From the NCBI RefSeq assembly GCF_900116105.1, contig NZ_FPAC01000001.1, positions 2,855,135 to 2,919,134 of the forward strand: 64,000 nucleotides of DNA, read 5' to 3'. The stretch is from Paenibacillus sp. 453mf. Its GTDB lineage: Bacteria; Bacillota; Bacilli; Paenibacillales; Paenibacillaceae. The notes beneath the pieces are model-generated. The model saw only the letters and a list, made by a program, of their open reading frames with translations, was not told the DNA's origin and searched no databases. Shown piece by piece: positions 55,114 to 64,000 of the stretch. Positions within the stretch are counted from its first letter, which is position 1, and every line of letters begins with the position of its first letter. The position numbers and the translations under genes were made by a program.

Positions 55114-55415
55114 GAGTATTGAGCTTAACTCCCATTTGTTTTCTTCCTCCATTCCCTTAAAATAAGATCATGTATGCTTCACCCTTCGGGTCACATTTTA
55201 AATCAGAAACGATGGATTCTGGATTAACACACGAAAAAACCGTGCTCCCTATTTTTTTAGGGGGACGGTTTTCTTGCTGTCCGTAGAATTCGCTCTGATG
55301 TCTGCCCGATTTGCTAACTCCTCATTACTTGGCAGCATATATATATAACTCAGGATTGTGCAAAATCTCTTCAACTCGTTTCGTAGAGAAGACAACCGGA
55401 AAGGGGCATATATAC
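55114..55415. other. Intergenic region after the SsuA-like gene
   Basis: About 300 bp. It holds the terminator below and AT-rich DNA before the glycosyltransferase. No other gene is seen. Confidence 0.5.
55235..55274 (+). terminator. Terminator after the SsuA-like gene
   Basis: AAAACCGT...CTCCCTA pairs with TAGGGGG..ACGGTTTT, ending in a T-rich run. Confidence 0.85.
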
Positions 55416-56552
55416 ATGCATATCGTGATGGTTAGTCCTGAGCAATTTCCTCTGCCTGGAAGCGGATCTGTAGAAATCTGCATGCTCGCCATCGCCAGAG
55501 AGCTCTCGATGCACCATCAGATCACGATAATTAGCAAACTAACTACGCAGCTTCCGCATGAGACATGGATCAGTGATCAGCTTGTCATCAAGAGAGTACC
55601 TGCTCTTAGTAAAAAGGATTATGCGGTAGAGGTGATCAAATGCATCCAGACACTAGATCATGTGGATCTTATTCAAGTTGATAACCGTCCGCGCTGCATG
55701 GCTAAGATTAAACAGGCTTATCCGGATAAGCCCGTAGCCCTCTTTCTTCACTCACTTACCTTTGTTCCCAAATCCAATACCATCTCTTCTCTGCTTCGGA
55801 GAGCAGATCTTATTATCGCAAACAGCCGCTCCTTGAAAAGACGGATCATAAGCCGATTCTCCCTGCCCTCTGATCGCATCATAACGATACCTTTAGGCGT
55901 GGATGTTCATCGTTTCAAGCCATTAACCGCGGTGGAAAAACAAGCTCGTATGGAACACTACGGTATATCCAGTAATCGTTATAACGTACTGTTTGTCGGC
56001 AGAGTGATCCCTCAAAAAGGAATTCCCGTTATCATGCGCGCCCTCTACCGAGTACAGCCTTCCATCAGAACCAGGCTTATCATCGTCGGTAAAAGCAAGA
56101 ATAAAGCATATCTTGCCAGACTCAAACAGCTTGCCAAAACACTCAGAATTGAACTCCTTTTTCTAGGTGAAATTCAGCATGAGCAGATCCACGAGCTGTA
56201 CCCGCTTGCAGACTGTATCGTATGCCCTTCTCAGAAGCATGAAGCGTTTGGACTGGTCAATGTAGAGGCGATGGCCTCAGGCATCCCGGTCATAGCTTCA
56301 AAAAATGGAGGAATCCGTGAAATCATCGAAGATGGCCATGACGGATTTCTGGTTACGCATTATAAGAATCCTTTTGGCTTTGCCAAACGGCTTGCTCAGC
56401 TCGCTAAGCACCCTGAGCTGGCTCAGTCTATGGGAGCAAACGGAAGAGAGAAGGCCCTGCACCATTATACCTGGCAAGCGACGGCTGCACAGCTGGAAGC
56501 GAGCTATCAGCATTTGACAGGCCGTGATATCCAGATTGAACAACAGAATTAA
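55416..56552 (+). CDS. Glycosyltransferase family 4 (GT-B), spore-coat CotSA-like
   Basis: 378 residues from ATG 55416 (AAAGGGG upstream). The acceptor domain starts HIVMVSPEQFPLPGSGSVEI. The donor domain has VLFVGRVIPQKGIPVIMRAL and the E-x7-E motif in PSQKHEAFGLVNVEAMASGIPVIA, diagnostic of GT4. It resembles Bacillus YtcC/CotSA-type enzymes of the spore coat. The nearby cotJ operon supports but does not prove a spore role. Confidence 0.85.
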   Translation: MHIVMVSPEQFPLPGSGSVEICMLAIARELSMHHQITIISKLTTQLPHETWISDQLVIKRVPALSKKDYAVEVIKCIQTLDHVDLIQVDNRPRCMAKIKQAYPDKPVALFLHSLTFVPKSNTISSLLRRADLIIANSRSLKRRIISRFSLPSDRIITIPLGVDVHRFKPLTAVEKQARMEHYGISSNRYNVLFVGRVIPQKGIPVIMRALYRVQPSIRTRLIIVGKSKNKAYLARLKQLAKTLRIELLFLGEIQHEQIHELYPLADCIVCPSQKHEAFGLVNVEAMASGIPVIASKNGGIREIIEDGHDGFLVTHYKNPFGFAKRLAQLAKHPELAQSMGANGREKALHHYTWQATAAQLEASYQHLTGRDIQIEQQN

Positions 56553-56559
56553 AAATACG

Positions 56560-56922
56560 TTACATCCTCTCGGATGTTCGGTACATAATGAAGACTTCCT
56601 TCTCTTCCGCTCCCGGCATAGAGGTCACTTCTCTAAGCTCGATAATCGCCATATCCTGAAAGATAAACTGTACAATTCCAAGAGTCTGCTGCTTGAACGT
56701 ATCATATATTCTACCTGCACTGCAGCAGCCTCTTGGCACGATTTCCGGATGGTTTGCTATGTAACCTATTTGTCCATGAGGAGGAAAAACAACGCGAATC
56801 GCTTCAGAGTCGGACAAGTTATCTGGATCTTTAATTAGAAAAACAGGCTCTCCTACTCGTAATTTTGAGGAATACCGATGGTTTTCCATATCAGTTATTG
56901 CGGCATAAAGTTTTTTATGCAC
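56560..56922 (-). CDS. HIRAN-domain-like protein
   Basis: 120 residues from GTG 56922, which has a near-perfect AAAGGAGG 7 bp upstream. LRVGEPVFLIKDPDNLSDSEAIRV and GQIGYIANHPEIVPRGC resemble the HIRAN fold, known from DNA-repair and helicase proteins but also found alone. It is convergent with the GT4 gene and divergent from the cotJ operon. The function is unknown. Confidence 0.65.
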   Translation of the reverse strand: MHKKLYAAITDMENHRYSSKLRVGEPVFLIKDPDNLSDSEAIRVVFPPHGQIGYIANHPEIVPRGCCSAGRIYDTFKQQTLGIVQFIFQDMAIIELREVTSMPGAEEKEVFIMYRTSERM

Positions 56923-57271
56923 GTAAATACCTCCTTTGCTCGTAGTAGTCAATGATAAGTTTATCGGTAACCGTTATAGTTTTTTTTACAGAAAAAAACA
57001 AAACTTTTGGACTATTTTATATAAATGTAAATCAAAAAAAAGGATCTTAAGACCTGTTTTAACCAACTATTTTTGTCACGGTTATTTTTCATAATTTATC
57101 ATATATCAAAGTTTAATTTTCGCAATTACGAAAATTGATCATTCCATTAAAAATACGTATGTGTACTAAACTGATAGCATATACATCATACAGATTCCAT
57201 TGCTCAAGGAACAAAATATGAACGAATAGTCCGGTTTCCTCTACTTTAGAGAAAGGTGTTGATCACGCATC
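56923..57271. other. Divergent promoter region of the HIRAN-like gene and cotJ operon
   Basis: About 350 bp, very AT-rich. CATATACAT and CATACAGAT near 57179-57195 resemble the -10 part of sigma-E promoters (CATACAnT), which drive cotJ in Bacillus, but no good -35 was found at the expected distance. Confidence 0.45.
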
Positions 57272-57490
57272 ATGAATTCTTCCCATTCACAGTTTAAATC
57301 GTATGAGCCATTTATTGGTCCGTTTGATCCGTGCCCTCCCATTCGTGTGAAATATTACAGCACACCACCCAATTTATATCTTGGATTTCAGCCACCCAAT
57401 CTGCCCCAGTTCAGCGCATTTGACGCGTTGAAATATGGCACTTTGTGGAAAGTACTGTATAGCCCATATGACCCGCCAAGGAGCAAGTGA
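57272..57490 (+). CDS. cotJA: Spore coat associated protein CotJA
   Basis: 72 residues, Pro- and Tyr-rich (GPFDPCPPIRVKYYSTPPNLYLGFQPPNLPQF is split here as GPFDPCPPI and YSTPPNLYLGFQPPN), with the conserved FDALKYGTLWKVLYSPY end. It is the first gene of the three-gene cotJ operon, whose products assemble in the inner spore coat. Confidence 0.93.
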   Translation: MNSSHSQFKSYEPFIGPFDPCPPIRVKYYSTPPNLYLGFQPPNLPQFSAFDALKYGTLWKVLYSPYDPPRSK

Positions 57491-57552
57491 TGTAGAGCAG
57501 ATTTTGCTGCATTGCACTTGAAAAACATCTGATTAGAAAGGGGCGAGTAGAT

Positions 57553-57819
57553 GTGAACCAAACGCTTGACGAGAACTACTACAAATTGCTGCATGAGCTG
57601 CAGGCACTGGATTTTGTGCTTGTCGAGTTAAGCTTGTATTTGGATACGCACCCCGATGACCCTGCCGCACTCGAGCAATTCAATCTGTATGCCAAAGCGA
57701 GAAGAGAGCTTGCTGATCAGTTTGAGGCTCTGTATGGTCCCCTGCTTCAATACGGTCAAAGTGGAGCACAGCAATCTTCCTGGCTATGGTCCAAATCCCC
57801 TTGGCCATGGCAAGTCTAA
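57553..57819 (+). CDS. cotJB: Spore coat protein CotJB
   Basis: 88 residues, start GTG 57553 with AAAGGGGCGAG upstream. [20 protein letters not shown] and a Trp-rich end (SPWPW) match CotJB. It lies between cotJA and cotJC. Confidence 0.93.
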   Translation: MNQTLDENYYKLLHELQALDFVLVELSLYLDTHPDDPAALEQFNLYAKARRELADQFEALYGPLLQYGQSGAQQSSWLWSKSPWPWQV

Positions 57820-57842
57820 AGTAAAGGAGGCAAATTCATACC

Positions 57843-58412
57843 ATGTGGGTATACGATAAGAAACTGCAATATCCCGTTCGCGTAAGCAAATGCGATCCTA
57901 TGATGGCCAAATTTTTGCTTGAGCAATACGGAGGTGCTGACGGAGAGCTGGCTGCAGCGCTGCGTTATTTGAATCAGCGGTACACTATCCCCGACAAAGT
58001 CATCGGACTGTTGACGGATATCGGAACTGAAGAATTTGCCCACCTAGAGATGATTGCCACTATGGTGTACAAACTAACAAAAGATGCGACACCAGAACAG
58101 CTGAAGGCGGCTGGACTTGGAGCTCATTTTGCCAATCACGATCATGCCTTGTTCTATCAGAATGCTGCCGGCGTGCCGTGGACGGCTACCTATATTCAGG
58201 CCAAAGGCGATCCGATTGCTGATCTATACGAGGACATTGCTGCTGAGGAGAAAGCGCGGGCGACCTATCAGTGGCTCATTGACATGACCGATGACGTTGA
58301 TCTACAGGACGGTCTGAAATACCTTAGACAGCGGGAGGTCGTGCATTCCCAGCGCTTCCGTGAAGCGGTTGAGATCATTAAGGATGATCGGAATCATCGA
58401 AAGTTTTTCTAG
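57843..58412 (+). CDS. cotJC: Spore coat manganese catalase-like protein CotJC
   Basis: The 189-residue four-helix protein has the metal-ligand segments IGTEEFAHLEM, IAAEEKARATY and REVVHSQRF of manganese catalases. It sits in the spore coat in Bacillus. AAAGGAGG lies about 12 bp before the ATG. Third gene of the operon. Confidence 0.95.
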   Translation: MWVYDKKLQYPVRVSKCDPMMAKFLLEQYGGADGELAAALRYLNQRYTIPDKVIGLLTDIGTEEFAHLEMIATMVYKLTKDATPEQLKAAGLGAHFANHDHALFYQNAAGVPWTATYIQAKGDPIADLYEDIAAEEKARATYQWLIDMTDDVDLQDGLKYLRQREVVHSQRFREAVEIIKDDRNHRKFF

Positions 58413-58447
58413 CTGTAAAATTGACTGCAATTTATAAGCAATAATAA

Positions 58448-58486
58448 GCAACCTAAGTCTGATTTTTATGCAGGCTTGGGTTGTTT
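58448..58486 (+). terminator. Terminator after cotJC
   Basis: CAACCTAAGTCTG pairs with CAGGCTTGGGTTG with G-U pairs, followed by a short T run. Confidence 0.65.
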
Positions 58487-58659
58487 AACTGTAGGCTTAT
58501 CTCCCAAAATATAGCAGGGAAAGTACCATAACCCTAACAAATTCCTTCAAGTGGGATAAGAAATACATCCCCCATATTCACTTTTTTTCTTCCCATCATT
58601 TAATCCCCCCTCCGAATTGTGAAAAACGGAGCCTTTTGTATTTAATCTGTTTTATAAAT

Positions 58660-58682
58660 CAGGTTAAAAAGGCAGCCTTTTG
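58660..58682 (-). terminator. Candidate terminator after the DUF3221 gene
   Basis: Minus-strand AAAAGGC and GCCTTTTT-like arms with a very short loop and a U run. Weak. Confidence 0.4.
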
Positions 58683-58688
58683 TCAACC

Positions 58689-59045
58689 TTATTCAACCAC
58701 TTCAATATGCTTAGCAGACGCTTGCGCAGGGTACGATGTATTTACTCCCCCGTCTATTGTGACCTTAACTTGTTCACCGACGCTGTAATCATTCTCTCTA
58801 TTATCGCCGATAGAAACCCAAGTTGCATTTGGATCAGCAATTTTTAATATTTCTTCAACTGTCTGCTCATGTATATCAAATTCGGATTCATCTAATCCTT
58901 CAACAACAAGTAATCGCCCTTCTTCCTTGTCAATAATATACCCTGTAATAATAGTATAGTTGTTGTTTTCCTCACTTAACGAACATCCACTTAATATTAG
59001 TGTTACTAATAAAAAAGTAATCATTACATTCTTCATAGTAACCAT
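58689..59045 (-). CDS. DUF3221 family lipoprotein
   Basis: About 118 residues from ATG 59045 (GAGGGTG upstream; ATG 59036 is also possible). A lipobox LILSGC is present near residue 20. YTIITGYIIDKEEGRLLVVEG and VGEQVKVTIDGGVNTSYPAQ match DUF3221. It is tethered to the outer face of the membrane; its function is unknown. Confidence 0.82.
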   Translation of the reverse strand: MVTMKNVMITFLLVTLILSGCSLSEENNNYTIITGYIIDKEEGRLLVVEGLDESEFDIHEQTVEEILKIADPNATWVSIGDNRENDYSVGEQVKVTIDGGVNTSYPAQASAKHIEVVE

Positions 59046-59188
59046 CACCACCCTCTCTGCCTCTTTAATTTAGACAAAATATCACTCGGAAAAGTTGCAT
59101 CTGATTAATTTTTTTCAGATCGTATACAGCTGCTGTTTTTATTTTTTGTATCCAGTCAGGTAAGCAATTATATGTATTCTATTCATTT

Positions 59189-59225
59189 AAAAAAGACCCT
59201 GCGCGTTAATTGCGCAGAGCCCTTT
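59189..59225 (-). terminator. Terminator after the L25/Ctc gene
   Basis: Minus-strand AGGGCTCTGCGC pairs with GCGCAGGGTCTT with G-U pairs, then a U run. Confidence 0.8.
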
Positions 59226-59254
59226 ATAAATATTCTATATTCTACCCATCTTAA

Positions 59255-59881
59255 TTACTCTTCTTCAGAAGACGCTACCTCTCCATCGGCACTAGACTCC
59301 GCCGCCTCGCCTGTATCCGTATCTGCTGCACGCAGTACCGTTACAGAAGCCACGAGTGTATCTTCGGGCGTAATCAAGGTTATACCCTTCGGCAGTTGAA
59401 TTTCGGAAGCTGCCAGCTTATCCCCGACTTCAAGCTTTGTAATGTCTACTTCAATGACAGAAGGAAGATCTTTAGGAAGTCCTTCTACATCCAGCTCGGT
59501 TATGAGCGACTGGAATACGCCGCCTGTCTTGGAACCAACCGCTGTACCTTGGAAATCGATCGGAATCGTGACCTGAATCGGCTTGTTTCTCGCAATTTTT
59601 ATAAAGTCAACATGGAGCAGTCTATCGTTTTGTTTCTGCATATCCTTGATCAGCACCGGCACCGTTTTACCGTCCAATTTCAGCTCGAACAGCTCGGAAC
59701 GCCCTGTGTGAGATATGCGGGAAAATTCCTTCGCATCTACATGAATCGGGATACTGTCAAATTGCTGCCCGTATACAACAGCCGGAACGCGTCCGCTCTG
59801 TCTTAGATTTCGTAAACCTGAACCTTTTTTCTGTGTCCTTTGTTCGGCAATTAGTTGGACCGTTTCTCCGTTGGATTTCAT
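59255..59881 (-). CDS. rplY: 50S ribosomal protein L25 / general stress protein Ctc
   Basis: 208 residues: L25 domain at about 8-95 (5S rRNA binding; LRQSGRVPAVVYG), then a C-terminal TL5-type domain, ending with an acidic tail (DGEVASSEEE). This two-domain form is usual in Bacillus, where it is called Ctc. AAGGAGG precedes the ATG. Confidence 0.93.
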   Translation of the reverse strand: MKSNGETVQLIAEQRTQKKGSGLRNLRQSGRVPAVVYGQQFDSIPIHVDAKEFSRISHTGRSELFELKLDGKTVPVLIKDMQKQNDRLLHVDFIKIARNKPIQVTIPIDFQGTAVGSKTGGVFQSLITELDVEGLPKDLPSVIEVDITKLEVGDKLAASEIQLPKGITLITPEDTLVASVTVLRAADTDTGEAAESSADGEVASSEEE

Positions 59882-60002
59882 ATCTAAACATCCTCCTTAC
59901 AAGTCCATGGTTCGAATTTGCCCCCAAAACCAGATAGAATCAGGGCCATATCTATAATTAACCCCTATTAACGAGATTGAATCTCCATTTGTTTACGCAC
60001 TA

Positions 60003-62891
60003 CTAAGCCCATGCAAGCGAATTCTGCTGCCCACCCACTGCAACCACCACTTCTCTCGATCCGCTGTGCACATGAACCTTAATCCGTTCGTTCCCTGGAG
60101 AAGGCGGAATATCTATATAGTAATCACGGTCCCCTTCCCGCTCCTCCCATTCATTCAACCGAATGATATACCCAATCCGTTTAATGCCGGGAGCCACTCT
60201 AATCCGTGCCCTCACAGTCTGATTTCCTTCTTCTTGCAATGGTATCTTTCCATCATGAATTCCCGTGCCCCATACCCAGACATTCCAGCCCTCATAAAGT
60301 CCATCCGGCCGAGAATATTCAATTTCAACCGTACGGACGAAATAAGGCTGCACTTGAAAATGACATTTTGTCTTCGCCTCGCCTGCTTGTGCAGTAAGCG
60401 TCGCCATACCAGGACGGATCACTTTAACCTTGCCCGCCTCATCCACAGCAATGACGCGAGGTGTTGTGGTTTCCATCGTAAATGGAACTCCGCTAAGCAC
60501 CTCTTCATACTGGTTCCAGATCGTCACCTGAGGTCGAAAAGCCTGGGTCGCGTAGATTGACTTATCCACAGCTATCTCAATCCGGTCAGGATATAGATTA
60601 TCGACCCTCATTTGAACCGTCGAGAATATTTCCCCATGAGCTGCAGTAATTGTACATTCTCCATTCTCGAAGCTCCTCGCCTTGCCCGTCTGTCTTACCC
60701 GAATCACACGATCATCAGAGGAGCTCCATACCGCAGTAACGCCTTCCATCCGCTTACCGTGCTGATCTCTATAAATCGCTTCAAACTCAAAATGTTCCCC
60801 TGCCGCCACTGCTCTTCTGGAGGTCCTAATTTCAATTGAATTCAAAACTTGCGCTTCAATTCCACTCTCCCGATCATAGAGCACCATCATGGACAACCTT
60901 GGGACAACAATCTGTGAAGTCACTTGCCCCAGTACCTCGTCTCCGGCTATACGATCACTGACAACGATGTTCCAGGCAGCATCCTGTGGCAAGGCTACCA
61001 CATCATCCTGCTCTTTCCCGTTGTAAATGACGATAATCCGGTTCCATATATCCCCTGCCCGATAACCTTCCAGCATATAAGCAAGAACTCCGTTACCGCA
61101 TTGGAGCACTTTCAAATATTGCTCGATCTGATCCCGGTGCTCCAAACGAAAGGCAGCATGCTTTTTCCGAAGCGAAATGAGGCCCTTGTAGTAATCAAAT
61201 ACAGCTCGAAACCTCGCTTTATTTCTCCACCTCAGCGCATTGACCTTATCGCCGCTCCGATAGCTGTTGTGATCCCCGTATTTGGAGCGAAGCAGTTCAT
61301 CCCCTGCATGAATAAAAGGAATGCCTTGTGAGGTAAGGATTACTCCATTGGCAAGCAACGAGCGCCTCACCGTATCATTGTCGAACAAATGGAGTGGATC
61401 TACATGGCGGTATGGATCCGCATGACGGACTGCATCCGCAGGGCTGGTTCCACTTGTCGGAAGGCCATCCCTCCATTCAGGAAAGGCCACCAGATGTCTG
61501 ATGCCTTGAGCTGTCACGATTTTATCCCATAGATTCAGGTTATCATGCGCGGTCACATAATTGATCGTCTCTGCCGGGGAATAAGCAAAATCATGTATTG
61601 CACCCTGTACCCCGGTCAGCACTGCACCTTCGACTCCCCACCAGCCTGTGGCAAATCCACTTCCCGCACCATCACTATCACCCTTAATCGCTGAGCGATA
61701 ATGGTCATTAAAGACCGCAAAGCCTTTGCCGCGCTGTACACCTTTGAGTGTTTTGTCTGGAAGCGGTGAATCGCCGCCAGTCCATGGTTCGCCATAGATG
61801 AGGATCGAAGGGTCCATCTCCTGTCTAAGCATTTCCGTAATTTCCGTCATGGTCTGAACATCAATCAGACCCATGAGATCAAAACGGAAGCCGTCGATAT
61901 GATACTCCTCCGTCCAGAATCGGACGGAATCTTTAATATATTTTCGGACCATGGGCCGCTCAGTTGCCAGCTCATTCCCTACACCGGATCCGTTGGATAA
62001 GAATCCGTGTGCATTTTTTCTGTAATAATATCCTGGAACAATGCCGTCGAAAGGACCGTCATCCACGCCATAGGTGTGGTTATAAACGACGTCCATAACG
62101 ACTCGAATGCCGGAGCGGTGCAGAGCGCGGATCATATCCTTGAACTCTCGAATTCTTGTATACGGATTTGAAGGATCACTTGAATACGAGCCCTCCGGTA
62201 CATTGAAATTCTGCGGGTCATAGCCCCAGTTATATTTGTTATCGGCTGCTTTTGTATCATGCACTGTTAATTCGTTAACCGTCTTGAAATCAAACACCGG
62301 AAGCAGGTGGACATGGGTTACCCCTAGCTCCTTCAGATGGTCAATTCCAATACGATGTCCGTCTCGATCGGTTAAGCCTTCTTCCGAAAAAGCAATATAG
62401 AGCCCCTTCTTCTGAAAGATCGACTCCTCGTCCATAGAGAAATCCCGGACATGAAGCTCATAGATTACAGCATCCGTTGGCTTGATTAGTGGAGGCCTTA
62501 CATCATCCTCCCAATCGTCCGGATCTGTCCTTGTCATATCGATGATTGCGGTGCGCACACCCCCAGCTGCAACAGATGTAGCGTATGGGTCAACTGCATA
62601 ATGTACCTGTCCGTTCGGGAAACCGGCTTTGTACATATAGAACTTCCCTTCCAAATCGCCCTGCAGTGTAAGTCCCCAAGTGCCCGCTTCCATTCGGTTC
62701 ATAACATAGGGCGCTCCGCCATCCTCATGATCCGCAACCAAGCCGTTAGAGTCATATCGACCCGCATCTTCATAGAGAACAACCTCCATCTTGCTCGCTG
62801 TAGGAGCCCATACTTTAAACGTGCAGCTCGTACGTGTATAAGTCAATCCGAGATCATTTTTGTCATAATAAACGTTATTCAGATTCTGCAT
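60003..62891 (-). CDS. pulA: Type I pullulanase with C-terminal Big2 and CBM41-like domains
   Basis: 962 residues from ATG 62891. Order: CBM48-like N-terminus (about 10-105), GH13 catalytic domain (about 135-650) with the pullulanase hallmark YNWGYDP (220-226), nucleophile Asp338 in DGFRFDLMG, acid/base Glu368 in YGEPWTGG and Asp450 in AHDNLN. Then two Big2-like Ig domains (about 690-850) and a CBM41/PUD-like domain (about 855-950, YEGWNVWVWGTGIHDG). No signal peptide is visible. It hydrolyses alpha-1,6 links in pullulan, starch or glycogen. The start is slightly uncertain: GTG 62900 is close by. A candidate cre site lies upstream. Confidence 0.92.
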   Translation of the reverse strand: MQNLNNVYYDKNDLGLTYTRTSCTFKVWAPTASKMEVVLYEDAGRYDSNGLVADHEDGGAPYVMNRMEAGTWGLTLQGDLEGKFYMYKAGFPNGQVHYAVDPYATSVAAGGVRTAIIDMTRTDPDDWEDDVRPPLIKPTDAVIYELHVRDFSMDEESIFQKKGLYIAFSEEGLTDRDGHRIGIDHLKELGVTHVHLLPVFDFKTVNELTVHDTKAADNKYNWGYDPQNFNVPEGSYSSDPSNPYTRIREFKDMIRALHRSGIRVVMDVVYNHTYGVDDGPFDGIVPGYYYRKNAHGFLSNGSGVGNELATERPMVRKYIKDSVRFWTEEYHIDGFRFDLMGLIDVQTMTEITEMLRQEMDPSILIYGEPWTGGDSPLPDKTLKGVQRGKGFAVFNDHYRSAIKGDSDGAGSGFATGWWGVEGAVLTGVQGAIHDFAYSPAETINYVTAHDNLNLWDKIVTAQGIRHLVAFPEWRDGLPTSGTSPADAVRHADPYRHVDPLHLFDNDTVRRSLLANGVILTSQGIPFIHAGDELLRSKYGDHNSYRSGDKVNALRWRNKARFRAVFDYYKGLISLRKKHAAFRLEHRDQIEQYLKVLQCGNGVLAYMLEGYRAGDIWNRIIVIYNGKEQDDVVALPQDAAWNIVVSDRIAGDEVLGQVTSQIVVPRLSMMVLYDRESGIEAQVLNSIEIRTSRRAVAAGEHFEFEAIYRDQHGKRMEGVTAVWSSSDDRVIRVRQTGKARSFENGECTITAAHGEIFSTVQMRVDNLYPDRIEIAVDKSIYATQAFRPQVTIWNQYEEVLSGVPFTMETTTPRVIAVDEAGKVKVIRPGMATLTAQAGEAKTKCHFQVQPYFVRTVEIEYSRPDGLYEGWNVWVWGTGIHDGKIPLQEEGNQTVRARIRVAPGIKRIGYIIRLNEWEEREGDRDYYIDIPPSPGNERIKVHVHSGSREVVVAVGGQQNSLAWA

Positions 62892-63128
62892 CAAGCTCAC
62901 CGCCCGTGATTTTGATAATTTACGGACCCTGCAGTCTTACCCGTTTGTGCGTTATGACTTTAAAGACTCATCTGCTTCTCCCTGCACAGGGTGATCGATC
63001 CTAAGCTGTTAAATATATAAACTACAGAGCAATGACTCTATCGCCATTACTATCATTTATGCCACTTTCATAGAGAAACTATAACCGCCTGCACGAGAAA
63101 GAATGAAGCAAAGCAGGTATCCTGTAAT

Positions 63129-63142
63129 CGAAAACGCTTACA
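63129..63142. promoter_or_regulatory. Candidate CcpA cre site
   Basis: CGAAAACGCTTACA matches the cre consensus TGWNANCGNTNWCA at 13 of 14 positions. It lies about 240 bp before pulA, consistent with carbon catabolite repression. Confidence 0.6.
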
Positions 63143-63220
63143 TGATAGTATATGACATCATTCTGCAAAGGTTGTCGGCTAATGTATCTCCTCTGTAAAA
63201 AAAGGCTTCCGCACAGCATA

Positions 63221-63259
63221 AAAAGACGTCCATCAACAAGTTCGATGGGACGCCGTTTT
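63221..63259 (-). terminator. Terminator after the cytosine-deaminase-like gene
   Basis: Minus-strand ACGGCGTCCCATCGAAC pairs with GTTGATGGACGTC (a bulge) and is followed by five U. Confidence 0.7.
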
Positions 63260-63267
63260 GCTTGCAA

Positions 63268-64000
63268 TCATAATGATGTTCTAATAAACCTTAGAATAGG
63301 AGCAGGGAAAGAGAATTCGGTTTCGACAGGGGGTGTATGGGCAATGACCATTCCCTCGCGAATCACATACAGCGGCTTCGGACGAAGCCGAATCGCATCT
63401 GCGGCCTGCCAGGTAGGAAGCACGACAAGATTAGCCGGATTTCCGGGTGCAATCCCGTAGCTGTCCTCAAGTCCAAGAACGCTGGCCCCATGTCTTGTGA
63501 TCATATCCAGCAGTGAGGATACGTCATCTCTTCCCGTCATATGCTCCAAATGTGCTGCCATATGTACTGCCTGCAGCTGATTTCCGTCTCCATACGGATA
63601 GAATGGCGTCAGCATGTCATCGTGGGCAATGGAAACCGGAATGCCTGCTCTCGACATATCTCTGATCCGCGCAATCCCTCTGCCTCTCGGATATGCATCG
63701 AATCTGCCCTGCATGGAGCTGTTAATCAGCGGGCAGGCAATAACATGGATACCGGAGGCTTTGACAAGTCCAAGCAGCTTCTGGAAATACGACTCATTGT
63801 AATAAGCAGTGGCACTGCAATGACTGGCCGTCACCTTGCCATATAGCTCATGCTTAATAGCAAGCGCTGCTGTACTCTCCAGGAAGCGAGACTGCTCGTC
63901 ATCCGTTTCATCGCAGAAGACGTGAGCGAATGCGCCGTACTTCTTAGCCAGCTCGAAGCAAATCTCAAGTGACTCTACCCCATCCTCTCGGGTTCGTTCT
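63268..64000 (-). CDS. Cytosine-deaminase-like amidohydrolase (5' end outside window)
   Basis: About 243 C-terminal residues are visible; the frame is open to the right edge. HVFCDETDDEQSRF, KVTASHC, GRFDAYPRGRGIARI and IAHDDMLTPFYPYG correspond in order to E. coli CodA (HCDEIDDEQ, VTASH, QGRFDTYP, GHDD). The histidines and Asp that bind metal and activate water are kept. The enzyme is probably a deaminase or related amidohydrolase; substrate choice cannot be read here. Confidence 0.85.
   Translation of the reverse strand, partial: ERTREDGVESLEICFELAKKYGAFAHVFCDETDDEQSRFLESTAALAIKHELYGKVTASHCSATAYYNESYFQKLLGLVKASGIHVIACPLINSSMQGRFDAYPRGRGIARIRDMSRAGIPVSIAHDDMLTPFYPYGDGNQLQAVHMAAHLEHMTGRDDVSSLLDMITRHGASVLGLEDSYGIAPGNPANLVVLPTWQAADAIRLRPKPLYVIREGMVIAHTPPVETEFSFPAPILRFIRTSL

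Larger units (their letters stand above)
62892..63267. other. Upstream region of the pullulanase gene
   Basis: About 375 bp with the terminator of the deaminase-like gene, the cre-like site, and a TATACT sequence on the minus strand just upstream of it that could be a -10 box. Confidence 0.5.

Overview
The window looks like chromosomal DNA of a spore-forming, S-layer-bearing Gram-positive bacterium, most likely Paenibacillus or a close relative. The basis is a cotJA-cotJB-cotJC spore-coat operon, an S-layer-homology (SLH) protein, a DUF5696/YIP1 sugar-transport operon of the type I associate with Paenibacillus, Bacillus-like Shine-Dalgarno sites, many rho-independent terminators and intermediate base composition. 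No rRNA, tRNA, CRISPR array, complete insertion sequence or prophage was seen. Family names come from reading the translations; no database search was run.

Region 1 (1-14570, minus strand) is one long operon for uptake of a complex carbohydrate. Read 5' to 3' it encodes a MalK/MsmX-type ATPase, a very large carbohydrate-binding substrate-binding protein, a permease pair, a secreted NHL-repeat/YIP1 membrane protein, a DUF5696 protein, a second permease pair and a GH106-like glycoside hydrolase that runs off the left edge. Genes overlap or nearly abut. This is the most unusual multi-gene system in the window.

Region 2 (14.8-25.4 kb, minus strand) holds a DUF4166 gene, an SRPBCC-DoxX-like membrane protein, a multidomain SLH surface protein, and a two-component system made of a hybrid sensor with two kinase modules and a SARP-type response regulator. 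Region 3 (25.6-34.2 kb) holds a GNAT acetyltransferase, a six-TM coiled-coil protein, two Gfo/Idh/MocA dehydrogenases with an AraC regulator, a flavin reductase, small proteins and an EamA exporter.

Region 4 (34.2-38.7 kb) shows decay and small accessory genes: a Cys-rich micro-ORF, a DUF2625 gene, a truncated Suppressor-of-fused-like gene, a fusion scar between an ABC ATPase and an ABC permease, an antibiotic-kinase-like phosphotransferase and a small RNA-polymerase-alpha-CTD-like protein. Region 5 (38.7-55.2 kb) is metabolic and regulatory: a membrane molybdopterin oxidoreductase, a DapA-family enzyme with a divergent LysR gene, an OatA-like O-acetyltransferase preceded by an overlapping micro-ORF, YitT, a PadR/HAAS pair, a LysR/O-methyltransferase pair, a VOC protein, an SDR with a divergent TetR-FabV pair, and an SsuC/SsuA-type transporter without its ATPase.

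Region 6 (55.3-64 kb) combines sporulation and starch functions: a GT4 glycosyltransferase, a HIRAN-like protein, cotJABC, a DUF3221 lipoprotein, ribosomal protein L25/Ctc, a type I pullulanase with a candidate CcpA site upstream, and a cytosine-deaminase-like amidohydrolase cut by the right edge.
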